64,000 nucleotides of DNA from Pegea sp. RAD2-039 (lineage: Eukaryota > Chordata > Thaliacea > Salpida > Salpidae). The position numbers were made by a program, and so were the translations under genes. Location of the stretch: positions 372,001 through 436,000 of the forward strand of contig JAQGEQ010000324.1 of assembly GCA_034620365.1 (NCBI GenBank), in the 5' to 3' direction. Under the pieces are notes generated by a model. It ran no database searches. It was not told the origin of the DNA and saw nothing but the letters and a program-made list of their open reading frames with translations. This document shows, one piece after another, positions 1 to 12,191 of this stretch. Numbering within the stretch: position 1 is the first letter of the stretch; the number at the start of each line of letters is the position of its first letter.

Positions 1-3000
1 AACCATTCAGGTTAGTTTCTAGAAGGAGTTGTGAAAATCGGTTGATGCAATCTTACAGGTTGGCGGGGTTGGGTTGACATTAACTGGTGCTGACCGAGTG
101 GTAATATTTGATCCATCCTGGAACCCTTCTGTTGATAATCAAGCTATTGATAGAATATATCGAATCGGGCAACAAAAGTTCGAACAACTTTTATAATATT
201 TTGTTACATTAAACTTATGAGATAATTATGCCAAATAACTGATTTGTTTTGGCAGGGAGGTTATAGTCTATCGTCTCATCTCGTGTGGAACTGTCGAAGA
301 AAAGATTTACCGACGACAAGTTTATAAAAGCTCAATTATTAAGCAAATGGTAGATAAGAAGAAAGACCCTTACAGGTGATAATGAAGGTGATAATATTCC
401 AGATAGTTTTTATGTATTAGTTGTTTTTGACCTTCAACAATTATTTTTTTATATATTTAAAAACAAATTTTTTGCTTTTTGCAGATATTTCACTAAAACA
501 GAATTAAGAGATCTATTCGAAATATCTGATCCTAAATCTTCAAAAACTCATTTACAGCTGCAAGAAACTCATGGGCACAAATACAACTGGTCAGATGAAG
601 TTAAACATCATATTGAAGATTTAGGAGATCTGGGTGAGACTCCTTATCAACATCTATGTCTTTTCAGAGCTTTTTTCAACTTGAGTTATATCATCTAAAG
701 TCTTCGATTGATTTTACAGATATTTTTGGAGTAAGTGATAATGGATTGTTGTTTACTGAAGCTGCTGATGATTTTGAAGAAGTGGAAGCAGATAATAAAC
801 TTACCCAAGATGTTCGAACAATTTTCACTTTAGTTTTTTACAATTTATGAGTAAAGATCACTGAAATTATCATCATTACTACTAAGCCGTTCAGATAAGT
901 TCAGATAATAATTCATTTCTTCAGATTTTAACTGCTCAAAGAGCCCTTGAGATGGAATCTGATCAATTTGCTGGAAACACTTTGGGTAGATGGGGTGGAG
1001 GATTTGCCACCAAATCAAGTAAAACCAAGAAAAATTACCAAGAAAAAGGTGTTTAGTGTTTCCAAAATACTATTTTCTAAATGGTTCTTTGCAGAAATTT
1101 ACAAAAGCGAAAACCTGGAAACTGATGACAGTCACAAAGTAGAGATAGAGACTTCAGTTCGTTTTCGTACTCAGTTGTAAGACTTCAATAAAATTAAGAG
1201 ATCTTCTTTTCCAGATGGACAAGTCCTTATCAAAATCACAAGATAGTTTCTTGGATAATGGCGATATCGATAAAGTTTGTTTTTATTTTATTTCTTTTTT
1301 ATTTTTGTTTAAATCTTTCAAATTATATAATATTTTGCCCCAAGTAAAATGAGATTTTGTCAAATTTTCAAGTCGACATCTAAAGACTCGTTCATCAATG
1401 ATGCCGCTGATGAATCTCTTAATTCCACATCAGTTAAAGATCAATCTGATGCTGCTACTCAGGTTATTTATTGATTTGTGTCAAGTTAATAGTTGTATGA
1501 TTTGCCATCTGCAACCTTCTATTAAATTTTAAAGATGAAATCATTTGATTATTTATAAATCACGTAGAGTGAAGTGATGAGTGATCTTGCTGATGAAGCT
1601 TCTGTTTTCGATGAAAGTTCTGTCGACAAACCAACTCAAACTAGTGCCACTGCAGGTGAAGCTTACTTATTGCACTTTTATGTTTATTTTAAATCTTATA
1701 TAAATGTCATTTACGTTTTTAAATACCTCAGTAGAGATAAACTATATGAGGGTCTTACTGATTGTTGTATTCAGTTGGTAGGTATTGACTAATTTAAGTG
1801 CTGGCGACTATTAGAGTTTAATTCCAGCAAATATCTTCGAATAGTTTGTAGATCCATCATTATTAATCAAAACTCGTTTGGTATCCTGATATGTAAAACT
1901 TTTATGCCAGCCCTAGACTAAGGTTTGATTCATAAAAAATCCTCTTTTTGACAAACTTCTGACAAATTACAATAGTTAGCGGTTGAAGGTGCTGAAAATT
2001 CGCTTTTCCTGACTTGAAACTAGATAAAAGTTTACGTTTTTAATTTCCTACGACAAAACTTACATCTAAACACCAATTAGTAGAACCTAAAGCTAAGATC
2101 TCTACAAGATTTTTTACTAAACTATTCTGAGCAGCAAGCACATCGCCATATTTGCTTAGTAATTGCTTTTCTACTCCTCTTTCTGTCAGCAGATGAGGAT
2201 TCAGAACCTTCATCTAAATTCTAGTCTTATTGCCTTGAAAGTTTCTAATGTACTGATTAATTTTATTGAAGTAGATTCTTGATGATTTATTTGAGATATC
2301 TGTTAAATTTGCCATAAAATTTGTCATTCAATATATTTTAATTCTAAAACAAAAGAACTTTTTTCTCTAATAATGAAAATGAGCCCTTTTTTTAACAAGT
2401 TTTTTTTTGTAGAAACCTCCGAGATCAAACTACTGGAAACTGATGACAGTCACAAAGTAGAGATAGAGACTTCAGTTCGTTTTCGTACTCAGTTGTAAGA
2501 CTTCAATAAAATTAAGAGATCTTCTTTTCCAGATGGACAAGTCCTTATCAAAATCACAAGATAGTTTCCTGGATAATGGCGATATCGATAAAGTTTGTTT
2601 TTATTTTATTTCTTTTTTATTTTTGTTTAAATCTTTCAAATTATATAATATTTTGCCCCAAGTAAAATAAGATTTTGTCAAATTTTCAAGTCGACATCTA
2701 AAGACTCGTTCATCAATGATGCCGCTGATGAATCTCTTAATTCCACATCAGTTAAAGATCAATCTGATGCTGCTACTCAGGTTATTTATTGATTTGTGTC
2801 AAGTTAATAGTTGTATGATTTGCCATCTGCAACCAAAGATAATTTTTTTATCAAAAACTTAGTAAATATGTCAATAATATTTCTCCTTCTTTTAAGGATA
2901 ATTCATCTTTCCACACTGCTTATGGCAGCTTTGAGGTAGTTTCTACATTCTAAATATAAAGTCTTTTAATTAATTGAAATTTTGAAATATTTTTGATTAC

Positions 3001-3802
3001 CTTTTTTATTACAAATGTGATGCAGATGTTAAAAAGTCTCGAAGTTGGAGATGAAAGTAGTGGTGACGATATAACGGTTAGATATTTTTTTATCGTTTGA
3101 TGAACAGATCTTGTTAACATCCTAAAAATTCGATTTTCTAAAAATTAGTTTGTTGTATTCAGGAAAATTCATTAATAGAGGTTAAAAGAAAGAAAAGAAA
3201 ACGATTTGATTTGCTGTCAGATAGTGAAGACGGTTCACAAATTGATGACCTTGAATTGGTAATTTCTATTTTGTTATCTTTCTGAATTTCATATTCGATA
3301 AATGTTTTTAGAATTCTTCAAATAAACCAATCAAGCCGTCTCTGTCATTCGCAGATGATGTGGTCAGTTTTATTTCTTCAACATTTTTACAATCAAGTTT
3401 GAACTATTTAAGGATGTTTTGAAACTATTTAGATTGATGAAACGATACTATCAGATGATTTGACGAGTAGTTACTATGTTGCTGATTCAGACGAGGAAAA
3501 TAACGCTCTTGCTTTTCTCCGTGATACAATTGCTTCTTCTGTAAACTTCTCTGCAAACCAAAGCAAAACAAGCCTGGGTAATTAGGTTTTTTATGACGAT
3601 AAAAGCCTAAAAGTTTGAAATGTTTACAGCTAACCAAAGCATTGATCTACAAAATAATAGTTTGAACTATAAATCAATAGAATTGTTGAGTTCTGACGAA
3701 GAAGCTGATCAACAATCTTTTGATGTCTTTGACTCTTCTAAAAATGAAAATCATCTGTCTGATTCTGATCCTGACAATTTAGATTTATCCTTAACTAACT
3801 GA
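1..3802 (+). CDS. ERCC6L: ERCC6L/PICH-like SNF2-family helicase, 5' end outside window
   Basis: This is the C-terminal half of a SNF2-type DNA translocase. ERCC6L/PICH acts on stretched centromeric DNA (ultrafine bridges) in mitosis. Helicase motifs V and VI are visible at 59-177 (VGGVGLTL, then DPSWNP and RIYRIGQQ). The next exons (256-375, 485-633, 720-811) carry [13 protein letters not shown], a [11 protein letters not shown] segment and a [11 protein letters not shown] segment, all ERCC6L-like. Further exons that keep one frame are 925-1048, 1095-1156, 1215-1274, 1373-1462, 1568-1655, 2413-2474, 2533-2592, 2691-2780, 2897-2935, 3026-3076, 3163-3258, 3312-3362, 3433-3577 and 3630-3802. They encode an acidic, Ser/Asp-rich tail ending in TGA. 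Three exons are duplicated. Several donors read GTTCG. The family is secure; the exact exons of the tail are inferred from frame and splice sites only. Confidence 0.8.
1115..1516 (+). repeat. Direct duplication, copy 1 of 2 (402 bp)
   Basis: The stretch recurs at 2433-2834, offset 1318 bp, with only two substitutions seen by eye. It covers most of one predicted exon, two whole exons and their introns in the ERCC6L-like gene. Confidence 0.93.
2433..2834 (+). repeat. Direct duplication, copy 2 of 2 (402 bp)
   Basis: Near-identical partner of 1115-1516. Its exons keep the same splice phases, so both copies can be in one mRNA. The duplication adds about 70 acidic residues. Confidence 0.93.
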
Positions 3803-4959
3803 TCTCTACTTGTATAAAATTTCGACAATTTGTGTCGCCAATTTTGATAAAAGCTCACCCAAGTTTGCTTCACCTGCAAATAAGGGTTTAATCAAATTAG
3901 TACATCTACTACTCACATAATGGTAGTAAATAAATGTCTCACATTTTTCCTCTATTATTACCATCTATCTGATAGATGCTGCTAAAGAATTGTCAATTTC
4001 ATCAATATTAGAAAGCGAGACAACAATTGTAAATTTAATTAGTTTACAATCTTTTTATAAAGAGTTTTAAGAGAAATATTAAACATTAATTAACAGCAGG
4101 AAATGTAATCTTAAGTAATAAAGAGGTCTTAAAAAGTACTTTTTATAGAACCATTTTTGATAAATCACGGACTGATTGTTAAAGATGCTTTCAAAACTTT
4201 CATAGAAATAATATTTTGATTAATTTCTTTTATTTCAACGTTAAAAACATCTAAATGTAAAACTTTTTCTAATTGATTATTTTTATGACAAATAATTTCT
4301 GTTGAATTTTCCGCAGTTTGGTAAAAAGATCAATTTATAATATTTCGAAAAACTATTTTATTACTTTAGTTAAATTGTATACAAATTATATAACAAAAAC
4401 TGAATATTTTCCAATGAAAGGTTTAGTTCAATGAGTTGAATATTTTCTACGAATTTCATTTAAATATGACCTATTTAAATGGAATTCTAGATCTATTAAG
4501 AAGTAATTTATTTGTTAATTTTTGTATCTTTTTACTGTTTTTTTGTTTGATGTTTTACTAACATCACCTCAACTATAGAATCCCAACAAACTCTAAACTT
4601 CTCAACGTATGTGTTTCCAACATCCAGAATCTAAAACGGATGATCCAATTCTCAATACAAACGAAGATTTTCAAACTTTTCATAATAAATATTTAATTGA
4701 TTAAAAAATAAAGTTTAAGTATCTTCTGCTCATTGGCTTCATTAGTCACATACAAGTCTGTCAAAAGCACACAAATCAAAACTTTTTTATCGATGTTTCG
4801 TTCGGCGTATTGTTTATATATACTTCCCTTTCTCACATTTTCTATGATCTATCTTTTAATCTCGCATCATTGGTAATAAAAAATATTTAGGTTGAAAAAT
4901 ATCTGACTGCTAAAGTATTCTTTATCTACCAGAAATTCCAAGATATATCTTTTTTGAAA
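3803..4959. other. AT-rich intergenic DNA, nothing recognised
   Basis: This follows the stop codon of the ERCC6L-like gene. I see no coding exon, RNA gene or clear repeat on either strand. It may include the 3' UTR of that gene. Confidence 0.6.
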
Positions 4960-5095
4960 GGCCATCTCTGCCTTCGTTTTAAAGATACCTGCAAGCGCGA
5001 TATGCAATCGATCAATACTGGCTCCTGGGAAGATATTGCAGCGGAGTGCTCCGATTGGCACTCTCTACTTCTTGTTCGATGTTTGAATCTAAACT
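4960..5095 (+). mobile_element. LINE fragment (second family), C-terminal end of reverse transcriptase ORF
   Basis: One frame reads LRFKDTCKRDMQS, then a Trp-containing block and a short tail. This is the typical last segment of a widespread type of non-LTR retrotransposon ORF2 (R-[FY]-K-D-x-x-K-R-x). A longer relative lies at 49010-49545. It is only about 135 bp long and heavily decayed. Confidence 0.6.
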
Positions 5096-5513
5096 ATCCA
5101 TACTAAATCAGTCTTACCTTTTGCAATTGTAAATGTTCTTTCATCGCCAACCAATCATTTTATAGTTTATTTTCTTTAGAATATTGCATATTAATAATAT
5201 GTAAACTAAATGTGTTTTGTTTGATTAAAGTAGAAGTTTTTATAACACTGTCAGTCATTTGCTATAGTTTTAAGCGTTGAAAACAATTTTAATGCTGGAT
5301 TAAACATACTTAGCAATAATAGAAACTGTTAAGTAGTAAAGTCGTCTATAAAGCTAAAGAATATTTTCTAATCCTACAAACTTACTTCAAAAACGTTATG
5401 TTTTGTTTTCGGCATAATTTTAATTTTAACATTATTAAAATATTTTTGTACACTTAGTTTGTGTACTTATAAATACTTAAGCATATTTTGATTAGTGTTT
5501 TGTACAAATATAG

Positions 5514-5630
5514 CAATATGCTGACAACTTTGATGGATTATTGGTCAAATTGTACAAGGATTTGGCAAACAAAGTTGGAGATAAGACCGCCAGAGTTTTG
5601 CTAAGAGACTTGGCTAAAAAATACGCTTAA
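5514..5630 (+). other. Possible orphan terminal exon, 38 codons, family not recognised
   Basis: After an acceptor-like AATATAG, an open frame runs for 38 codons to TAA and encodes a charged helix-like peptide (VKLYKDLANKVGDKTARVLL within it). Codon use is richer and less AT-biased than in the surrounding DNA, which suggests true coding. No partner exons were found upstream. It could be the last exon of an unrecognised gene, a retained fragment, or chance. Confidence 0.3.
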
Positions 5631-6569
5631 ATCAGGTGAATTGAAATATCACTTAGGTTATCAGTTTATATATTATTTTTAGTTTGTTAAATTTTTTAGT
5701 AAAACTGAAATCACTAATTAATAATTGTTTGTAAATTTATTTTGAACATTTTTAGTAACAACTTTGTTTGTCATTAACTATTATAACTTGCAATTCATAT
5801 ATAATAAATTTGAAATAAAGTAGAATCGGTAGTTTCATATAATCATATTTTATCGTGTTACTTTTAATAAATTTATTTTACTTTTCAGAACACAACTAAC
5901 AACCAATCACCACAAACTTCTAACTTTAACAAACTTCCTATTAATTTAATATCAATTACAATAGTTTCTTGTTAATTAATCAATAAACGGTCTGAATAAA
6001 TATTTTATGTTTGGTCTTATATAAATTTAGTAATAACTATTTGATACAGATTTAATATTTTTTAGTTAAACTCTCAAGATTTATATCTCAGTCTTAATTA
6101 AAAATTACAGTTTAAGATAAAAATTTTCTAAAATAGACTAATTGGTGAAATTATTAAGCAATTTAGAAAGTCTGATTCGATATAATGATAGAACAGTGTA
6201 CAAAATCAAATACATTAACTTCATATATCTATGAAAACGGTTTTAAGTCTCAACTTTAACATTAAAATCCTAAATGAAAAAGCTTACAATTGATAGCTTA
6301 AAAAAGATCACTTTTAAATAACTGGTAGGTGAAGAACACATTGACAGTGCGATGTCAAACTGCTCATTCGATTTTAAAATAAAAAAGTTAAACTCTGAAA
6401 ATTTTACTGTTGAATATTAGGTCACTTTTTGTTTTGAACCAAATTTATTTAATTGATTTAGTTGAGCAAACTTGTCATAATAAAATCGATCGCTTTGATA
6501 AATCGTTTATCTTCAATCTAATAGAAAATACTTTAATTACAATTAGTAGCAATTTATTTAGAAAAAATT

Positions 6570-7330
6570 CGAGCTGAATCAAGTACGTGTTTTAAATGAG
6601 GGAAAAGGTACATTATAGCCGGAAAAGTCATCTTCAGAAGGGGTCTTCCAAGAAACAGTCATAAATAAGATATAAATGCTGCAGATACAAGAAAAAAGTG
6701 TCTTGAAATGAATTTTGCAGAGTTAACAAACTGCAGCTTTCTCATCAAAGTAGAAACTTGTTAAATAATTTCTTTGTTAAATTATATCAACTGCTTAGTC
6801 AAAGAATGAATATAAAAAAGGAGGACCAAGCAGAACAAACAGTAGCGGTCATGAAGGGAGTGCAAGCTTAAAAAGTGGAGGTAGCAAATTTCATAGTTTT
6901 GAAAAATGGTGAGCTGGATCAAATACATGTTTCAAATATAATAAAAAAAAGTCTTAGAGCCGAACATGTCATCTTCTGAAGGAGTTTTTCAAGAAACACC
7001 TTCTTTGGTAAACAATGAAATGAAAGAACTGCAGTGGCTAGCCAAGTGCCTAAAGTTTTGAGGCTTACTCGTTTTAACAAGAAATTTACTCATGTTTGAT
7101 CTCTCTATAGATGGTACAGTCTTCAGGGTGCATTGATACCAAATCCCTGAAGAGCTTTGTAAATCGAAGAGTTACTCATAGCTTGAAGATTAACAAAGCT
7201 CGGAATATAATTCCGTGAAAATTCTCACAAAGTAGGAGAAGTGATACTGTAGAGGTAAAGGGGTCCAAGCTACTGACAAGAGCAACGGGACAAGCTTTTG
7301 TAAATGGAAACAAAGTATTGGATTTTTATT
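6570..7330 (+). mobile_element. Decayed Ty3/gypsy-like LTR retrotransposon fragment (gag-end/protease region)
   Basis: At about 7120 one frame reads ALIDTKSLKSFV, matching a retropepsin active site (normally D-T-G; the Gly is replaced here). The minus-strand fragment at 13125-14070 carries the related IDTGSLKSFV. Two diverged direct copies of an about 90-bp stretch lie at 6570-6660 and 6910-7003. Frames are broken and no LTRs were recognised. Confidence 0.5.
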
Positions 7331-8260
7331 TATATAATTTCTGTTGCTTATTAAAAAATTAGTAAATTTCTTATAAACGATCAGAGACTCTTCTTGTAAA
7401 AGTATATCTTTACTCCCAAGCGTTTATCGAAGGTTTTTTTGATAAATATATTTATCATTATAATAATCTTGTTAAAGATACTCATCCTACAAAAGAGTCT
7501 AATTTTAAAAGGATTTGACCTTTAAAATGTTTTGTAAAAAGTTGAACTTTCATTTGTAGCTTTATTTTTCAGCTCAAATAGACTACAGTTTAAATATGTT
7601 CAAAAATTCTTATAAATAATCCTAAAACAGCAAAATAAAAAAAAACACGAATATTTAAACCTAGTTTTATTTTAACTTATCCATTAATTTTTGTAGGTAT
7701 TAAACATTACAACTTGTTAATTTAAAGTTTTGCTCTTATATTCTAACAGTTTTTTTAATTTTTTATAACTTTTTTGCTACTTATTATTTAAATATGAAAA
7801 TATTTTTTTAATATCAAGTTAATAAAACTTAACCATAAAATTAGCTTAGTTCAAAATAAGCAATTAAAAATTGTTCACCATACAAAGATAAATATTTAAG
7901 ATAAAAAGATAGAGAAAGACACCATATTTTTGTAGTTATATTCAAATGTTTCAATAAAAACATAAAATTCGCAAAAAAAAATACTTTTTCACTTTTATAA
8001 AGTAAAAATTACATTAAAACCTAATATTAGTCTCAAGAAACAATAAAATTATTTCCAAAATTAAGGATTAAATATTCAGTTTTCTATTTCAAATTAGTTT
8101 ATATTTTTTGTGTTCAATATTTAAAAACATTTTTTAACCTAAACGTATGTTGCATAGTTTTTAAAAGTCAATTTTCAGAAAACAATTTTCTATAAATATA
8201 TTTTCCTAAAAAGCAAGTTTTATACAAACTTACGTAAAAAAATCTTGCATATGAAAAAGT
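7331..8260. other. AT-rich intergenic DNA, nothing recognised
   Basis: Very AT-rich with long A and T runs. No frame, repeat or RNA gene was recognised. Confidence 0.6.
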
Positions 8261-8264
8261 TTAT

Positions 8265-10850
8265 TTGCACTAGCAAGGTGAATTGGCAGCCTTTACTTAA
8301 TGAAGTAAAACAGATGTCTCTGAGACTGATAAAGATGATGACAGTAAGTTTTTTAATCAAATGTACTCTCAAAGCCTTGATTTTATGGACGTTCCAAAAG
8401 TATCAATGACTAGACTTGGAGCAAAAAGCTCAGATCATCAAAGACCGTTGAAAGTGTCCTTTCAGGAAAATTGGGACAAACGCAAGTTTTTTGCCAAGCT
8501 GTATAATCTAAAGCTTGAGAAAAAAATCAAGCGCATTAGAGTAGAACATGATATGTGTGAAGATGATCGCTTAGAAAATAAGCGTCTTCTAAAAGAGGCG
8601 TATAACCGAAATCAGAAGGAACAACCAACTGATTTCAAATACAAAGTTCGAGGTCCCCCATGGCCCTCAAGAACTGTCAAGGTTTTTTCAAAAAACTCTC
8701 TCCGTACACAATTGTGAATACCATCCTTCCATATCAAGATACCAATTCACAGAAACCTATCATCAAATCTCACAAGCGTCAAAAAGACAATTCTTCTATC
8801 ACATTAGGTATGTTCTTCAACACGCAGTCGATTATTAACAAAATTTTCCAATTGAAAGCTTTTTTGCATTCTCAAGATTTCACATTTGTTTTTATTAATG
8901 AAACTTGGTTGAAACCGTTTTATCCTGATTCCTTTCCGGTTGACGGTAATTTTTTTGTGTCTTGCGTTATGACATAATGACAGATTGTATGATAGAGGCG
9001 GCAGTGTTTGCGTAACTTACAAAACATCGCTTGCACCCAAGATCCCTAGAATTCATATCGATCCCATTAATTGTTCAGGATTTGAGATTATCGCTTTTGA
9101 TTTTCATTACTCAAGGTCCAAATTTTCTCGTTTTAAATGTACCTACCTACCACCATCTAAAATTAATGATGAGGTTACTGTTAAGGCCTTATTGAAGGTT
9201 TTGAAGAGTGTTGTGTGTCCTGAGTTATAAATTTTGAGGGATTTTAATATCAATAAAATTGGTTGAAATAACCCGAATTCAGCATTTATGGGGGAAATCG
9301 ATTAACTTGGATAGTGATAATACTAATTCAGCCATTTTAAGTCATGCCTTTGTAAGCTTCCTCAATGCCAATAATTTATCTCAGATGGCTACTCTTCCGA
9401 CCCAAGTTAGTGATAATACTTTGGATCTTCTAATCACATCAAAACCTGATAAAATCATCTATGTTGATCAAAAAGAACCTTTTGTTCTGACATGCGATCA
9501 CAATATGATTAAATTCAAGCTTCATCAAACTTTTTTATGAACGTTAAAACTTCAAGCAAAAGGAATTTTTACTGTGAAAATTATAATGGTATTATCAAGT
9601 TTCTATCAGGTGTTGACTGGATTTCTGTCTTCACCTCTACCGAAGACATCGATACTATTTACTCAAGGTTTGCTAACATCGTTAAAGAGTCAATCGAAAA
9701 ATTCATAAGTTTTTATAGAGTCAACAAAAAACCACATTTGCCCAAATATTAAAGGAATTTACAACATCTAAAAAACCTCCTCTACAAACAAACTAAAACA
9801 GACCCTTCCATCAAATCTCTGTATAAAGATCTTTGTATAGTTTACAAGAAATCTATTTCTAATTTCTATTTAGGAAGAGAAAGTGCAGTCTTATCTTCAC
9901 CTTGCAAGAAAACGTTTTTTGGTTTCATAAATCACAAGCTTAAGGCGAAATCTCAATTACCTCCCTTACTTGATAACAGCAACCAGCTTGTGATGGAACC
10001 AGAAAATAAAGCTGAGTTGCTAAACAATCAATTGAATAGCGTTTTTATAACCGATGATGGCAATACTCTTTCTCTCTCCTACTCCGACATTCTTACAAAT
10101 GTTTCTGAGATGATATATCTTGACATAACGGTCGATATAGTATCTAAGGCTATATCTTCTTTAAAATCATCAGCTTCCAATACCCCAGATCAGATCCCAT
10201 CTTTGTTTTTAAGAAAAAAATACTTCCTCTTTATCACCACCTTTATCGCTACTCTTTAGCAGCACTCTGGGGTGAGGAAGAGTTCCACAAATTTGGAAGA
10301 AAGCTATTATTACTCCATTTCATAAATAGGGTCCCAGAAATACCGCACTAAGCTATAGACCAGATTCGCTGACTTCAGTTATCTGCAGAACTCAAGAACA
10401 TATCATTCACAATCATATGACCAGTCATTTGATGGAGCGCCATCTAATATCTGATGGCCAGCATAGCTTTGTGAAAGGGAGATCTTCCCTGACTCAACAT
10501 CTCACTTTTCCTAATGAGCCCATTATGAAAGTAATACTCCTTGTGGTATCATATATCTCGGTTTTGCTAAAGCGTTTGATTCTATCTCAAATAACAAGCT
10601 CATTATAACTCAAAATTAAACTTAAAAATCAACAGCTTCATCTTACTGATTGAAGATTACTTATCAGGTAAAACCCAACAAACTCGTGTAGAAAGATCTT
10701 TATCTACTTCTAGTCAAATCACCAGTGGCGTTCCTCAGGGTTCCGTTCTGGGTCCCATTCTCTTTTTAATTTTCATTGATAACCTCTTCAGAAGACTAGT
10801 AGCAGTATATGATATCAGTGTGTTTGTTGAAAAATATGGTTGATATCTTA
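8265..10850 (+). mobile_element. LINE copy, CR1/Jockey-like, frameshifted and 3'-truncated
   Basis: In order: an ORF1-like segment (8361-8717) with the RPLKVSFQENWDKRKFFAKL block; the start of an APE-type endonuclease (about 8800-8970, ETWLKPFYPDSF); endonuclease middle and end (8985-9540, with LDLLITSKPDKI and CDHNMIKF); a linker (9540-9980); and reverse transcriptase fingers (9990-10620, with LISDGQHSFVKGRSS). A palm segment SGVPQGSVLGPILFLIFID lies near 10725-10785. The copy stops before the catalytic aspartate pair. Several stops and frameshifts show it is dead. Copies of the same family lie at 18965, 33955, 37165 and 40010. Confidence 0.85.
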
Positions 10851-11930
10851 TCATTTGTTTTAACAAGTTTACTGTTTGATTATCAACTACAAAAATTGAG
10901 TTTAAAATTTCTAATTATCAAACAAAGTTTACCATTTCAGGAATGACTCAAAATCAAAAGTATTAAAAGTAAATGCCATAATATTGAAAACTAATTTATT
11001 TGTAATTAGCTTTATTTGAATTTCATAAAATGTCTAACATCTATCTTATGATTACACTTTTAAATGATTTAATGTTGACAACTTTAAGTCGCATGGTTAG
11101 TGCCTGTTAATTTTTCTTAAAGCTTAAAATTTGAAGATGTATAATAGCAAGAAATTAGTTTCGTTATCGTGACGAAACATAACTGAAAAAAGTTTTAAAA
11201 AAGATTGATAATTTTCTAGTTTTAACAACAAAACTGAAAATTTAAAAAGAATATATCAATTAAATTTGGATTTTTACAGTTTCTTTATCAGTTTTAAATA
11301 TAATAAATTTATTATTAAAATATATCCTAGTATCTTTAAAAACAATTTTAACAAACATTTGAAAGTTTTTATTTTATATAAATTTATCTGAGTTTAAATT
11401 AAAAACTCAAAATTATTTAAAACAAAAAGAATTTTTAATTTAAAGAAATTAAATTTAATAAACAACTCAAAAAAGTTGGTTTTAATTTTCAGATTAAATC
11501 AAAAGTAGTATCAAAATTAAGAAAAAGTTCTGGAAGCAACTTGGAATGATAGATTTCATTCTATATAATACATATTATATGTATATTACTTCATATTCTA
11601 ACACTTTAAGCTATAAACGATTATCAATTTAAAAAATTGTTTAAATAATTGGTTTTAAAGTGTAGGAACAGCAGTTACTAACTAAATAAAATTTGTTTTA
11701 TTTTTTATATATTTTTACTTTATCAAGTTATAAATACCTTCAGTTTTAAAAAGTGTTGACAACTCTTATAATAAGTACACAATTCAAACGCTTTCTCAAG
11801 AAATAGTAAAGCTCATTTTCAATTACTCATTTACTTAATGTGTCTTTCACAATAACCATTCAATAAAATCACTTATCAGTATATTAATCATAAAAATAAC
11901 TTATTTAATTGTTCTCAAGCTATAAAAACA
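10851..11930. other. AT-rich intergenic DNA, nothing recognised
   Basis: No convincing coding frame, repeat array or RNA gene on either strand. Confidence 0.6.
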
Positions 11931-11940
11931 AGCTTAAACT

Positions 11941-12003
11941 CGTATATATAGTTAAACAGATCAAAAACTTAGTGTAGAAAGTTTGATGATTTCAAGGCTA
12001 AAG
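11941..12003 (+). promoter_or_regulatory. Possible TATA box and noncoding first exon of a short-peptide gene
   Basis: GTATATATAG at about 11941 is followed by a less AT-rich stretch ending in AAGG-GTAATT-like donor sequence at about 12003. An acceptor CTAACAG lies at 12076, just before the ATG at 12081. The order of TATA, short 5' exon, about 75-bp intron and signal-peptide ATG is gene-like, but there is no transcript evidence. Confidence 0.35.
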
Positions 12004-12080
12004 GTAATTTTTTAAATTTATATTTTAGCTTAAGATATTATTTGGAAATTCAAATAACCGTTTATTTATCTAACAGCAAA

Positions 12081-12191
12081 ATGAACTTACACTTAGTGAT
12101 CAGTTTTTTGTTGTTATCTCTCATTGCGTCTTCACAATCCTGTCTACGTTCAGGGTTAAAAGACTTATTTAACTTTTTTATAAACGGCTGA
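12081..12191 (+). CDS. Possible small secreted peptide or first coding exon of one, 36 codons
   Basis: The ATG lies 4 bp after a CTAACAG acceptor. The peptide starts MNLHLVISFLLLSLIASSQS, a textbook signal peptide with a polar end and a likely cleavage site after Ser-Ser-Gln or nearby, followed by CLRSGLKDLF and a stop. Either it is a very short secreted peptide, or the coding exon ends at a donor near 12153 and continues elsewhere. No family is recognised. Chance in AT-rich DNA cannot be excluded. Confidence 0.35.
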   Translation: MNLHLVISFLLLSLIASSQSCLRSGLKDLFNFFING

